A DNA stretch of 64,000 nucleotides, from positions 928,001 through 992,000 of the forward strand of contig NZ_CP150254.1 in the NCBI RefSeq assembly GCF_037975445.1. The letters are read 5' to 3'. A program made the position numbers and the translations under genes. The first letter of the stretch is position 1, and the number at the start of each line of letters is the position of its first letter. The notes beneath the pieces are model-generated. The model did not search any database and was not told where the DNA came from. It saw only the letters and a list, made by a program, of their open reading frames with translations. Below are positions 26,971 through 35,826 of this stretch, in pieces. The DNA comes from Peribacillus sp. FSL P2-0133 (GTDB taxonomy: Bacteria > Bacillota > Bacilli > Bacillales > DSM-1321).

Positions 26971-27174
26971 GTTTCAAAAATTGATTTTCCCGTACCGCAT
27001 ATGAAACGTCACTGGAATAAAATTATGGTAAATTTGGGTAGTAAGTAGTGCGTATTTTCTGTTAATTTTAAAAAAAGTGTGTGAAAATTATAAATGTTAG
27101 GCATTAATACTCAACATGAATATTAATAGTTTTAATAAGAAGATATGAAAATCAATAAAGTTAAAGGTGATTGT

Positions 27175-28671
27175 ATGAATCGATTTAATGATCGTTATTC
27201 AAAACTGCTGTATCATTTATTTTATGAAGATAACTGGTGCAGTTTAACGGAACTATCCAAAAAAACAGGCTATTCGAAAAGCACATTATGGCGGGATATA
27301 TTACATATGAGTTCAAATCTTCCACCTGAATGGAAAATCGAAAAGAATGAAGTTCAGGGCGTAAGATTATTGAAACCTAAACACGGCACCTTGGAAGAAC
27401 TTTGGTTTCATCTGAAAAGTGAAAATACCTATTTTCAAACCTTGGAATTAATTCTTTTTAACAATGGAGTGACGATAAAGTATATTACTCAAAAAGTGCA
27501 TATCAGTCGCTCCACAGTGTACCGACAGTTAGAGAAAATAGAAGAGGTATTAAAAAATGCCGAAGTTCAATTATCAAATAGTCCGTTTAAAATTGTTGGT
27601 GATGAAAAAAAGGTAAGGCGATTCATCATGCAGTATGTAGAGTATATGTCAGGCAATTTAAACGATTTTATTACATCTTTTAATCTTAAGGATTTTCAAG
27701 ACACTCTACTGGAGCTATTGAAGGAACATACAACCTCTTTACACATGGGTGCCATTCAAAGACTAGCGATAATCCTACATATCTCTAACATTCGAATAAC
27801 CCACAATTGTTTTGTGACATTCCCAAAAGTTGTTATAGATGAAAATGAAAAATCCAAAGCATTTGATATATCAAAGAAACTATTCAAATTCATGGTGAAA
27901 TGTCCAAATAGGGAGAAACAGATTCGGGAAATTTTATTTTTTTCCTTATATCTAATGAGCGAAGAAATGTCTTTAAATCGTACCCAAGAGCTTCGTTACA
28001 TTCGTTCCAAAATTAATTCGGATAGCGGTAAGCCTCTAAGTCAATTTTTAAGTAATTTATCAACGAAAATTGGGTTGGATGTTTCCCAGGATGATATTTT
28101 CATGTACGAATTTGCGCAAACTCTTCGTGGGATATCGTTTGACTTTCAGTTAATAACGGATACAAGGATAAATAATATTTTACAGTTCGTTCCTTATTTT
28201 GAAAATAATCTGTTATTCGGAATTATTGAAGATATAGCACAATGTATATCAGATGAATTTACTATTTCTTTTGAAAATATAGAAATATTGGAAATATTCA
28301 TGTTGGTCCAAGCTTCAATTTTAAGAAAACAAAACCAAATGGTTATAGAGACTGCATTAATTTGTCGTTCATATGTAGAGAAAGATTATATTCGTGAGGT
28401 ATTAAAACATCATTTCGGGAACAAGCTAAATATTTTTGTAATGGATTTTTCCGATATAGATTCACTTTTTAGAAAAAACGGGTTTGATATCTTAATAACC
28501 ACAGATTTAGGGCAGCTAATTAATATTGAACACATTCCTGTATATAAAGTTTCTTCGTTTCCAACTCCTTCCGAATTAAAAGAAATCAAGATGTTCACTC
28601 GAAAGAATTTCATTGATAGGTATGGTTTAAATCCTAATATTTTATATCCATTTGAAGAAGACATTGATTGA
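27175..28671 (+). CDS. AtxA/Mga-like PRD-containing transcriptional regulator
   Basis: 498 residues from ATG 27175 (AAAGGTGA upstream); the frame is open from 27145. Two N-terminal helix-turn-helix segments (CSLTELSKKTGYSKSTLWRD, ~21-40; a second centred on ITQKVHISRSTVYRQLEKI, ~105-125) are followed by two PRD-like helical domains and a C-terminal EIIB-like domain ending VYKVSSFPTPSELKEI. This order and the closing segment strongly recall AtxA of B. anthracis and Mga of streptococci. Such proteins are controlled by phosphorylation of PRD histidines by the PTS. No PTS or virulence target gene is adjacent, so its regulon is unknown; it stands alone. Confidence 0.85.
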   Translation: MNRFNDRYSKLLYHLFYEDNWCSLTELSKKTGYSKSTLWRDILHMSSNLPPEWKIEKNEVQGVRLLKPKHGTLEELWFHLKSENTYFQTLELILFNNGVTIKYITQKVHISRSTVYRQLEKIEEVLKNAEVQLSNSPFKIVGDEKKVRRFIMQYVEYMSGNLNDFITSFNLKDFQDTLLELLKEHTTSLHMGAIQRLAIILHISNIRITHNCFVTFPKVVIDENEKSKAFDISKKLFKFMVKCPNREKQIREILFFSLYLMSEEMSLNRTQELRYIRSKINSDSGKPLSQFLSNLSTKIGLDVSQDDIFMYEFAQTLRGISFDFQLITDTRINNILQFVPYFENNLLFGIIEDIAQCISDEFTISFENIEILEIFMLVQASILRKQNQMVIETALICRSYVEKDYIREVLKHHFGNKLNIFVMDFSDIDSLFRKNGFDILITTDLGQLINIEHIPVYKVSSFPTPSELKEIKMFTRKNFIDRYGLNPNILYPFEEDID

Positions 28672-28794
28672 GACCAGTCTTAAGGCATTTATTCACTTTG
28701 TATTTTACCCCCCTGATAATGAGCAGTAATATGCAGCTAATAAACTACCTCGTCATTAAGCCTGGGTCATTTCTTTTTTCTCCAAAAGGAGAAG

Positions 28795-28923
28795 GTGAAA
28801 CGCATTACTTATCTGACAGAGTTTAAGGTTGATAATTTACTAAAGATAAGGGAGCCCCGAAATGACCAAAGCGAGAACGCCATACATTCACTTCTCAATT
28901 TAAACCACAGATCATTCTCTTGA
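28795..28923 (+). CDS. Possible small protein, 42 residues
   Basis: GTG start directly after AAGGAGAAG; product KRITYLTEFKVDNLLK... with a helix-forming middle. Codon pattern is acceptable but length is short and no family is recognised. It may be a gene remnant downstream of the AtxA-like regulator. Confidence 0.3.
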   Translation: MKRITYLTEFKVDNLLKIREPRNDQSENAIHSLLNLNHRSFS

Positions 28924-29185
28924 ATTTTAAAACATGAAATGATGCCTTCTAAAATCGGCTATTTCCCTTCATTTGGAGCTTATAAAACACGATTTCCAAA
29001 ACTGGGGATCGGAAGCAGGTCAATGTTTTACTTCGCTAACTATAGTCTAAATATCTAAGTTCACCCACCATGCTAATTTTGGATAAACACAGGGTGCCCT
29101 TGATGGGGAGGGTCTCTTTTCGGGATGGAGTCACTTAAGGATTTGGCGGATCAAGAACTGTCGTATTGTTCTCAGTGGCTGCTAA
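28924..29185. other. Intergenic stretch without recognised content
   Basis: No open frame with a ribosome site, no repeat and no clear promoter seen between the small frame at 28795 and the MFS terminator. Confidence 0.5.
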
Positions 29186-29216
29186 GAAAATGGCCCCGGT
29201 ACAATACCGGGGCCAT
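29186..29216 (-). terminator. Terminator after the CynX-type MFS gene
   Basis: Perfect ATGGCCCCGGTA / TACCGGGGCCAT stem with a three-base loop; on the minus strand it is followed by TTTTC. Confidence 0.88.
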
Positions 29217-29256
29217 AGCCGTTTAACCTTTTATATCTTCTCAGAAATGACTGGTT

Positions 29257-30483
29257 TTATTGAGTAGTTACATATTCATTATTTCCTGCACGCATTCCAA
29301 CAATGAAAATAAGTGCCGATATTGCGGCCAACATCAATAAGGGAACTGTCCAGCTGTGTGTAATGTCATGAAGCAATCCGAATAATACTGGTCCAATGGC
29401 AGCTAAGAGGTACCCGAATGATTGAGCCATTCCTGATAATTCCGTCGCCTCATGGGTGCTTTGTGTTCGAAGACTAAAAAACATCATGGATAAACTGAAT
29501 ACGGTTCCGACTCCAATTCCAATCAATATCATGCATACTGGTATGAACAGAGTGCTTCCATATAATATGCCGAATATCCCTGCGATAAGGAAGACGACAG
29601 GCGGGACCACTAACAGACGCTGACTTTGTAGGCGGCCAGCTAAAATTGGCACAAGGAATGTTATGGGAATGACGGCAAGCTGCATGATGGATAGCATCCA
29701 GCCGGCCTCATCAGCGTTCAGGCCTTTTTGCTCCAGGATTTCCGGCATCCAGGTAATTACTGTATAGAAAATAAACGATTGTAATCCCATGAAGAATGTT
29801 ATCTGCCAGGCTAATCCAGAACGCCATAAGTTAATCTTTTTATCCTTTTGTGCTGTTTGTACATCCTTACCTGACTTGAATGGCCGTCTTAATTGCGGCA
29901 TCCATAAGAAGACTGTAATAAGTGATAAGATTCCCCAACATCCAAGGGCACCAGCCCATCCCAATCCCGATGAAGAAGCAAGGGGAATGCTGATCCCGGA
30001 ACCTATTGCGCCGCATAAATTCATGGAAACAGCATAGGTTCCTGTCATCAAACCGATATTCCTGGCAAAGTTATGCTTAATCAGACTGGGTAACAATACA
30101 TTGCCGATTGCAATGGCTAACCCGATTAAAATGGTCCCTATGAACAATGTCGGCACTCCGCCAGCTGAGCGTACCCCAATCCCGATTGTTAATAATATCA
30201 AGGAAAGGAAAAGTGTGAGCTCCATTCCAAAACGCCGTGCTATCCTAGGTGCAAATGGTGATAATAAAGCGAAAGAAAGCAGAGGCAATGTCGTTAATGA
30301 ACCTGATAATGTATTGGATATCCCCAAGTTATCACGGATCGAAGTGACAAGGGGGCCAACAGATGTTAAGGGAGCCCTAAGATTTGCCCCAAGAAGAATG
30401 ATTCCGATGATGAGTAGTCCAACCTTGGGTTTAATATCCATTTTTGTTTGTTCTAGTTGATTTGCCGCTTGATTAATGCCCAT
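29257..30483 (-). CDS. MFS transporter of the CynX/NimT (YycB) family
   Basis: 408 residues, 12 membrane helices, AAGGAG upstream of the ATG. The N-terminal GANLRAPLTSVGPL motif marks the cyanate/2-nitroimidazole transporter subfamily (CynX, NimT, YycB). The known members export or import small organic anions and nitroimidazoles; the substrate here is unknown. It lies 14 bases after the GntR regulator gene on the same strand, so the two form an operon and the regulator probably controls this transporter. Confidence 0.88.
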   Translation of the reverse strand: MGINQAANQLEQTKMDIKPKVGLLIIGIILLGANLRAPLTSVGPLVTSIRDNLGISNTLSGSLTTLPLLSFALLSPFAPRIARRFGMELTLFLSLILLTIGIGVRSAGGVPTLFIGTILIGLAIAIGNVLLPSLIKHNFARNIGLMTGTYAVSMNLCGAIGSGISIPLASSSGLGWAGALGCWGILSLITVFLWMPQLRRPFKSGKDVQTAQKDKKINLWRSGLAWQITFFMGLQSFIFYTVITWMPEILEQKGLNADEAGWMLSIMQLAVIPITFLVPILAGRLQSQRLLVVPPVVFLIAGIFGILYGSTLFIPVCMILIGIGVGTVFSLSMMFFSLRTQSTHEATELSGMAQSFGYLLAAIGPVLFGLLHDITHSWTVPLLMLAAISALIFIVGMRAGNNEYVTTQ

Positions 30484-30497
30484 AATCTTCTCCTTAC

Positions 30498-31175
30498 TTA
30501 CTCTAAAGATTTTTTGAATTGTGCAATGTATTCATTCACTGTTTCGATTGCCCGGTTCGCATCTTGTTCGATGATGGCATCTACAAGATTGCAATGAATG
30601 TTCAAATGAAAGTTCACATCAGAACTCATCTCCACTATCTGATGGATGGATTCATTCAGGGAGTGTTCCATATGTTCGTACAAATCAATCAATAAATCAT
30701 TATGTGATGAGGCCATAATCGATTTATGTAACTGTATATCGGCTTCTTCGTAAGCCTTGATATCCTTTGCCCCGGCAGCTTTACTGCATGCTGATATATG
30801 AAACCGCAATCGATCTATATCTTCTTGATTACGTCTTAATGCCGCTAACTGAGCTCCCTCTTTTTCAAGGGCATGACGGACCTCTAACGTTTCTAATATA
30901 CTTGACTGCTGGATCCTTCTTTCAAATGCAGCCCCCAAGGCACTTGATGACCTTACGAATGTTCCTTTTCCTTGTTTCGTTACTAAAAGACCTGCATAAA
31001 CAAGTGATCGTACAGCTTCTCTTAATGTATTTCTGCTTACATCGAACTGTTGGATCAAATCCATTTCAGGGGGGATTTGATTTCCAATTTTCCATTCACC
31101 TGATTCGATTAACGATTCGATTTGGGAAACGACTTGCTCTACAAGTGATAAGCGATTTGTTTTGGATATGGTCAA
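30498..31175 (-). CDS. GntR-family regulator, FadR/FCD subgroup
   Basis: About 225 residues from a TTG at 31175, six bases after GAGGTG; the longer frame from 31211 has no ribosome site. N-terminal winged helix (IPPEMDLIQQFDVSRNTLREAVRSL is typical GntR, residues ~30-55), C-terminal all-helical FCD effector domain (LEVRHALEKEGAQLAALR, later HNDLLIDLYEHME). FCD regulators bind small carboxylates, often with a metal. Co-transcribed with the MFS gene. A direct repeat TTGGTT-CA-TTGGTT about 40 bases upstream might be part of an operator. Confidence 0.9.
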   Translation of the reverse strand: MTISKTNRLSLVEQVVSQIESLIESGEWKIGNQIPPEMDLIQQFDVSRNTLREAVRSLVYAGLLVTKQGKGTFVRSSSALGAAFERRIQQSSILETLEVRHALEKEGAQLAALRRNQEDIDRLRFHISACSKAAGAKDIKAYEEADIQLHKSIMASSHNDLLIDLYEHMEHSLNESIHQIVEMSSDVNFHLNIHCNLVDAIIEQDANRAIETVNEYIAQFKKSLE

Positions 31176-31298
31176 AATACACACCTCTAATTTGTAGGAT
31201 GATTGGTTCATTGGTTATTTTAACATATGTATATTGAAAATGGAGCAAATGGGGTATTTTAAGTCCAAATTTGTTTCCCTTTTATTCTTCAGAAAAAA

Positions 31299-31430
31299 GT
31301 TGCAGTTGATTTCAGAAATCCGCTCCCTTTCCGCCGACTGTCTGCCAATCCTCATCAAAGCAAGCGGCTGTGGAGTCTCGACTAGCCAGTTTTATTCGGC
31401 AGGGGTGTCGCAAATTTCTTCAATTCAAAG
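31299..31430. repeat. Dispersed intergenic repeat, copy A
   Basis: A ~130-base non-coding block that contains GATTTCAGAAATCCGCTCCC, GCCGACTGTCTGCCAATC and TTCGGCAGGGGTGTCGCA. The same sequence occurs in inverted orientation at 53537-53675 with most positions conserved. Frames across it (for example 31234-31470) are artefacts of the repeat. Confidence 0.85.
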
Positions 31431-31565
31431 AGGGTTTGATCCCAAAGGGCATAACCCAAGTTTGTTTTAAAATCATGGTTAGGGGTGAGACCATTTCTAT
31501 TGATGGAACCGCCAGACTGTAGACAAATTTAATGAACCGCCAGTTGGCCTATAGTTTTAAAAAAA

Positions 31566-31697
31566 CATTCCAGTTGATTGAAACGGAAGGTACGAGACTC
31601 CTGCGGGAAAAGCGAGTGCAAGGGAGACCCCGTAGGTGCAAAGGCGCCAAGAAGGCTTCCGGACCGCCGGGTTCCCTACGTTCCAATCGACGTTCAA
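31566..31697. repeat. Bacillaceae-type intergenic repeat (different family)
   Basis: Contains CGAGACTCCTGCGGGAAAAG, AGACCCCGTAGG and CTTCCGGACCGCCGGGTTCC, with ends CCAGTTGATTGAAACG and a complementary CGTTCCAATCGACG, so the block forms a long imperfect hairpin. I recognise the GACTCCTGCGGGA core as a common dispersed repeat of Bacillus-like genomes. Frames within it are not genes. Confidence 0.75.
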
Positions 31698-31715
31698 ATT
31701 GTTCTAGCACTAAAA

Positions 31716-31759
31716 AGACTGTAGACAAACTCGACTTTCATCGAGTTTGTCTACAGTCT
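31716..31759 (-). terminator. Perfect 19-bp hairpin terminator after the amino-acid permease
   Basis: AGACTGTAGACAAACTCGA, six-base loop, perfect complement; followed on the minus strand by TTTTTA. Part of the left arm (AGACTGTAGACAAA) is also found alone at 31513-31526, indicating that the hairpin belongs to, or was copied with, the neighbouring repeat. Confidence 0.85.
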
Positions 31760-31797
31760 CAAATCCTCTATTAAAATTAAGAGGGGTTATAATATTT

Positions 31798-33147
31798 CTA
31801 TTTTTTTCGTTTGACAATAAAAGAGAGAAGGATGAATATTGCTAACGTGACAAGACACACTGTGGTCCCAATGATGTTTTGCTTATTAAAGATAAATGCC
31901 AAAAAGATAATGCTTAAAGCAGTGATGGCTAATATAGTTGTATATGGGTACCATTTTACCCGGAAACCTGGTTTACCAGTGTATTGATTACGCAGCTTCA
32001 ATTGCGCGGAACAAATGCTGATCCATAATAATAAAACTGTGAATCCAGGAATGGCCATAAGGTAGCTTAAAATCAGGTCGGGAGTCAAATAGGATAAAAA
32101 TACACCAGCCAATATACATAATGTAGTTAAAAATATACCATTAAGCGGGATACCCTTTTTGGTTGTTTTTAAAAATGCCTTAGGCGCTTCCCCATTCTGG
32201 GAAAGAGTGAACAATGTCCTTGAGGTAGCGTATATACCTGAATTTGCAGCTGATAACACAGCGGTTAAAAGAACGAAATTCATAATATCGGCTGCTCCGG
32301 GAAGACCCGATAAGCTGAAAACCTGAACGAAAGGACTTACTTCAGTGCTTACCTGGTTCCAAGGTATTACCCCACAAATAATAAGTATCGGCAAGACATA
32401 GAAAAGAATCACCCGCCATACTGTTCCTTTAATTATTTTTGGTATGACCCGCTGACTATCTTTTGTTTCCGTGACGGCTACACCAATTAATTCTGCGCCC
32501 CCATATGAAAACATCACCACTAAAAGTGCACTTAACATTCCGTCAATTCCTTTTGGGAAAAAACCACCATGTTCCGTGTAATTAGAAAATGAAGCCGAAC
32601 TAGGAAAAAGTCCTAGCAGGATCAAAGCTCCTAAAATAATAAAGGCAATTAGGGTTATTATTTTAATTCCCGCAAACCAAAATTCGAGTTCTCCATAGTA
32701 TTTTACTTGAAATAAATTAATTCCTATTATTACCGAAGCGCAAAGTATGCTTAACAGCCATAATGGCACTGTTGGAAACCAATATTGTAGAAAACTGCCG
32801 GCAGCGACTATTTCTACAATGATTACGATAATCCAATTAAACCAATAGAGCCATCCGACTATGAAGGATAGTTGAAACCCAAAAGCTTTATTAATGAGAT
32901 GTTGTACGTTCAAATTAGGAAAAGCGGTTGCCATCTCTCCTAATGCGGCCATTACAATAAATAACAACAGCCCCCCAATTATATAGGCTATTACAACACT
33001 TGGACCTGCCATATTTAATGTATCGGAACTCCCCTTAAAAATCCCTGTTCCTATCATTCCTGCTAAAGCAATGAACTGGACATGCCGCGGCAATAGGCCC
33101 TTTTTTAAATCTTGATGAGTCTGCTCCATTTTATTCATGCCTTTCAT
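31798..33147 (-). CDS. Amino-acid permease (APC superfamily, AAT type)
   Basis: 449 residues with 12 predicted membrane helices. The start region LLPRHVQFIALAGMIGTGIF and MFSYGGAELIGVAVTETKDSQR (TM6-loop) are the AAT-family hallmarks seen in GabP, RocE, AlaP and YbgF. The precise start is unclear: ATG 33147, 33138 and 33129 are all in frame with only weak ribosome sites. Monocistronic, followed by a perfect hairpin terminator. Substrate not determinable from sequence alone. Confidence 0.88.
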   Translation of the reverse strand: MKGMNKMEQTHQDLKKGLLPRHVQFIALAGMIGTGIFKGSSDTLNMAGPSVVIAYIIGGLLLFIVMAALGEMATAFPNLNVQHLINKAFGFQLSFIVGWLYWFNWIIVIIVEIVAAGSFLQYWFPTVPLWLLSILCASVIIGINLFQVKYYGELEFWFAGIKIITLIAFIILGALILLGLFPSSASFSNYTEHGGFFPKGIDGMLSALLVVMFSYGGAELIGVAVTETKDSQRVIPKIIKGTVWRVILFYVLPILIICGVIPWNQVSTEVSPFVQVFSLSGLPGAADIMNFVLLTAVLSAANSGIYATSRTLFTLSQNGEAPKAFLKTTKKGIPLNGIFLTTLCILAGVFLSYLTPDLILSYLMAIPGFTVLLLWISICSAQLKLRNQYTGKPGFRVKWYPYTTILAITALSIIFLAFIFNKQNIIGTTVCLVTLAIFILLSFIVKRKK

Positions 33148-33343
33148 TCATTATTTTAATAAAATAGTCTATAAATAAAACTAAAAAGTTCTTCTATTAT
33201 TGAACGCTTTTCCGTACTAAAGTAACTATATTAATATATCATGAATCGGAAAAATGTCAATTTAGGCAGGTGAATTGGAATAGACTCCTAATCAGAAAAG
33301 AAGGAGTAGTCTTTATTATCTAAAAATATTTGGAATTTATGAA

Positions 33344-33616
33344 ATGAATCAAACGAAAAGCAAACTGATAGGTGATTTTTTTTGGTATGTAGATGGGTTA
33401 CACGTTAACCATACTTATACGACGATGGCACAGTTGTTATTAACTAAGCAGATGATGAAAACGGACAAGTGGCGTATGGTCAGCGATGATGATATGGTTT
33501 TGAAAGCAGCAACTAAGAAGGCTTTTTCAAAAGAAGAGCACAGTTTAAATAACTGTGCTTTTTTATTGAAATATACTAAAATCACCGCAAAACTCGGTGC
33601 AAATAGTTGTACATAA
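33344..33616 (+). pseudogene. Likely remnant of an insertion-element transposase
   Basis: A 90-codon frame without ribosome site. Residues ~15-60 (YVDGLHVNHTYTTMAQLLLT, then KTDKWRMVSDDDMVLKAA) look like the catalytic-region style of 'insertion element protein' transposases of Bacillus, but start, N-terminal DNA-binding part and C-terminus are missing. A terminator hairpin lies within the last third of the frame, which argues against a functional gene. Confidence 0.35.
33537..33565 (+). terminator. Hairpin terminator inside the transposase remnant region
   Basis: AGCACAGTT, five-base loop, AACTGTGCTTTTTT. Confidence 0.8.
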
Positions 33617-33715
33617 TAACATACATTTTTTAGAACAAATAAATCGTTTGAGACAGGTATCAGAACCGGTTACTTTCAAGGTCGGTTTTCTTCAATATAG
33701 GAAAATCTAACGAGA

Positions 33716-33889
33716 CTATCCGTTCTCATATAAAAAGAGAATAGGGGCCGCCTGTAGGTTTTCCGTTTCTTGTATCGGTTCAATTTCACTTATAAATTCC
33801 AAAAAACCGGTAAATACCTGCGAGGCCATCCCTAAATAGTGCAATTCAGTGTGGATGATTCCATTCTGTGGTGAATGGAGCATATACAT
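33716..33889 (-). CDS. Small hypothetical protein, 57 residues, next to the P450 gene
   Basis: GAAAGGAGGG lies eight bases before the ATG at 33889, an excellent site. The product (MYMLHSPQNGIIHTELHYLG..., ending APILFLYENG) is mildly hydrophobic with no clear signal or membrane span. It lies 99 bases downstream of the P450 gene on the same strand, so it may share its transcript. No family recognised. Confidence 0.55.
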   Translation of the reverse strand: MYMLHSPQNGIIHTELHYLGMASQVFTGFLEFISEIEPIQETENLQAAPILFLYENG

Positions 33890-33988
33890 ATTTTCATCCC
33901 TCCTTTCTAAAAAGAATAGGCCAGCCTGTTATAGGAGTTAATCGAACCAATATGAACGTTATTTTTATTTGAGATCATTCATAATACT

Positions 33989-35383
33989 TCAAAAATAGGA
34001 TTCTCCAGGTTCGAAGGCTTCTGCATCCCTTTCTTCTATCACCATGCGCAGTCCATTCTTTGGTCTGAGTGTAAGGGCCGGAAGGGGGGTTACTTCATGA
34101 TGGTCAGGAGCAAGCTTTATCCTATACTGCTTTGCAATGCAGGCCAGGACAAGCACCGCTTCCATCATGGCAAAATGATTGCCAATACAAACCCGAGGTC
34201 CTCCGCCAAATGGAAAGTAAGCGAACGCAGGCAGGCTTTTCAAAAAGTTATTTTCAAATCGCTCTGGAATAAATGATTCAGGTTGATCAAAATACTCTGG
34301 ATTATGCTGCATCACGTAAGAACTTATTAGAATCATATCGCCTTTTTTGAAGCGATATCCTCCTATTACGACATCCTCCGCCACATCACGGGATAAAATA
34401 TACGATGGCGGATAAACGCGAAGTGTTTCATGAATGATATTTTGAGTGTATGGTAATTTCATGAAATCTTCAGCCTTGGGTGTCCGGTGACCGATAATGC
34501 TATTCACTTCACTGAAAAGCTTGGATTGAATTTCTGGGTGTTTCGAAATTTCATACAGTGCCCAGGAAAGAGCAGTTGCTGTCGTTTCATGACCGGCAAG
34601 AAAAATAGTCATTAATTCATCACGGACCTGAAGGCTTGTCATACCCAATCCGTCTTTGTCATCACGGGCGTCTATCAGGATTCCAAGCATGTCTTCATGT
34701 TTTACTGTGTCGTTCTTCCGTTTTTCAATTATGCCGTAAATCACTTTATCAAGCCTTTGTATCGCCTTTTTATATTTACGGTTGATTTTAGTCGGTACCC
34801 ATAATGGCATACGAAAAATCTTTCTCATCCTTTTGACTGTTATTCTTAATGCGGTTTCCAGCGGTTTTCCAACAATTTCATACCCACCCTTGAATTCCAT
34901 GCTGAACATGGTCTTGCTGACTATCCCGAGAGTGATGTTCATCATATCCTTCGTTATAATCCGTTCATCATCATGTTGCCAAGTTGATATATAATCCATT
35001 GTGGTATCAATCATATCCTTGGCGTATTGGCTAATATGAGTCTTTTTGAAAGAGGGTTGGATAAGCCTTCTCTGTCGCATATGAAAGTCTTTTTCGCTTG
35101 TAAGTAGACCTTCACCGACAAGCGGTTTTAAAACATTGAAGTCCCTGGATTTGACGAAGGATTTTTGTTTTGTTACGAGTATTTGTTTTATTAAATCAGG
35201 ATTTGAAATGTGATAAACATTATGGAATGGTCCAAAACGGAATTTAGCGACTTCCCCATATTCCTTGGCCAAGCGGGTCAGAAAGCCAATGGGATCAGTT
35301 TGAAACTCCTTTGTATGTCCGGAAATCAGCCTTCCTTTTGGAACCTTTGGAGAAGTGCGGTAGACATCATCAGCGTGGCTCAA
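33989..35383 (-). CDS. Cytochrome P450
   Basis: About 464 residues from a TTG at 35383, nine bases after AAAGGGG; the longer frame from 35425 lacks a site and would add an odd N-terminus. All P450 landmarks are present: I-helix AGHETTATAL, K-helix ETLRVYP (ExxR), PERF, and heme loop FPFGGGPRVCIGNHFAMME with the thiolate Cys. There is no fused reductase and no ferredoxin gene nearby, so an external redox partner is needed. Length and motifs look like soluble bacterial fatty-acid or terpenoid hydroxylases, but subfamily and substrate are not clear. Confidence 0.92.
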   Translation of the reverse strand: MSHADDVYRTSPKVPKGRLISGHTKEFQTDPIGFLTRLAKEYGEVAKFRFGPFHNVYHISNPDLIKQILVTKQKSFVKSRDFNVLKPLVGEGLLTSEKDFHMRQRRLIQPSFKKTHISQYAKDMIDTTMDYISTWQHDDERIITKDMMNITLGIVSKTMFSMEFKGGYEIVGKPLETALRITVKRMRKIFRMPLWVPTKINRKYKKAIQRLDKVIYGIIEKRKNDTVKHEDMLGILIDARDDKDGLGMTSLQVRDELMTIFLAGHETTATALSWALYEISKHPEIQSKLFSEVNSIIGHRTPKAEDFMKLPYTQNIIHETLRVYPPSYILSRDVAEDVVIGGYRFKKGDMILISSYVMQHNPEYFDQPESFIPERFENNFLKSLPAFAYFPFGGGPRVCIGNHFAMMEAVLVLACIAKQYRIKLAPDHHEVTPLPALTLRPKNGLRMVIEERDAEAFEPGESYF

Positions 35384-35513
35384 TGTAGTTTTTCCCCTTT
35401 CTATAAAATAATTACATGTAATCATTCTATGAGGATAAGCTAAAACGGTTTGGACAAGTTGTTATAGAAAGGGGAAATAATTCTATGGGGAAAATAAAGT
35501 TTCATAAGTTAGC

Positions 35514-35547
35514 AAAAAAAACTCTGGATGAATAGAGCCAGAGTCTT
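35514..35547 (-). terminator. Terminator after the broken small gene at 35579-35826
   Basis: AAACTCTGG / CCAGAGT stem with a run of seven T on the minus strand. Confidence 0.82.
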
Positions 35548-35578
35548 TCATAAACGCTTTGGATTAATGATGTGGGAT

Positions 35579-35826
35579 TCAAGTTCTTTCTTGATCGTCC
35601 CCATGCAGGAAACGATCATTCTTTTCATTAATGGGCCCGCCAAATTGTGCATTGATTTCCTTAACCACTTGATCTAAAAAATCATCGGATATTATTGGAG
35701 TATTAGTTTTTTTGTGCATGTGTTTTTCAACAGCCCTTTCTGGAAATCGTCGTTAGGATCAATAATGAAGGATACGTTATCAACATAACCTCCCTGATTA
35801 AAAATTATTCTTTCTATGTCGAACAT
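35579..35826 (-). pseudogene. Small gene (about 82 codons) broken by a frameshift in an A7 tract
   Basis: From ATG 35826 the minus strand reads MFDIERIIFNQGGYVDN... through DDFQKGLLKN and then stops soon after an A7 run (plus-strand T7 at 35707-35713). In the -1 frame the coding pattern continues as TNTPIISDDFLDQVVK... to a stop at 35579, directly before a good terminator. One additional A in the run would join both halves into a single ~82-residue acidic protein. It may be a pseudogene, a phase-variable tract, programmed slippage or a sequencing error. No known family is recognised. Confidence 0.5.

Noticed and set aside
31234..31774. Two plus-strand frames of 78 and 80 residues
   Set aside because: They lie across two dispersed repeats and a hairpin; the translated sequence recurs only because the repeat does.
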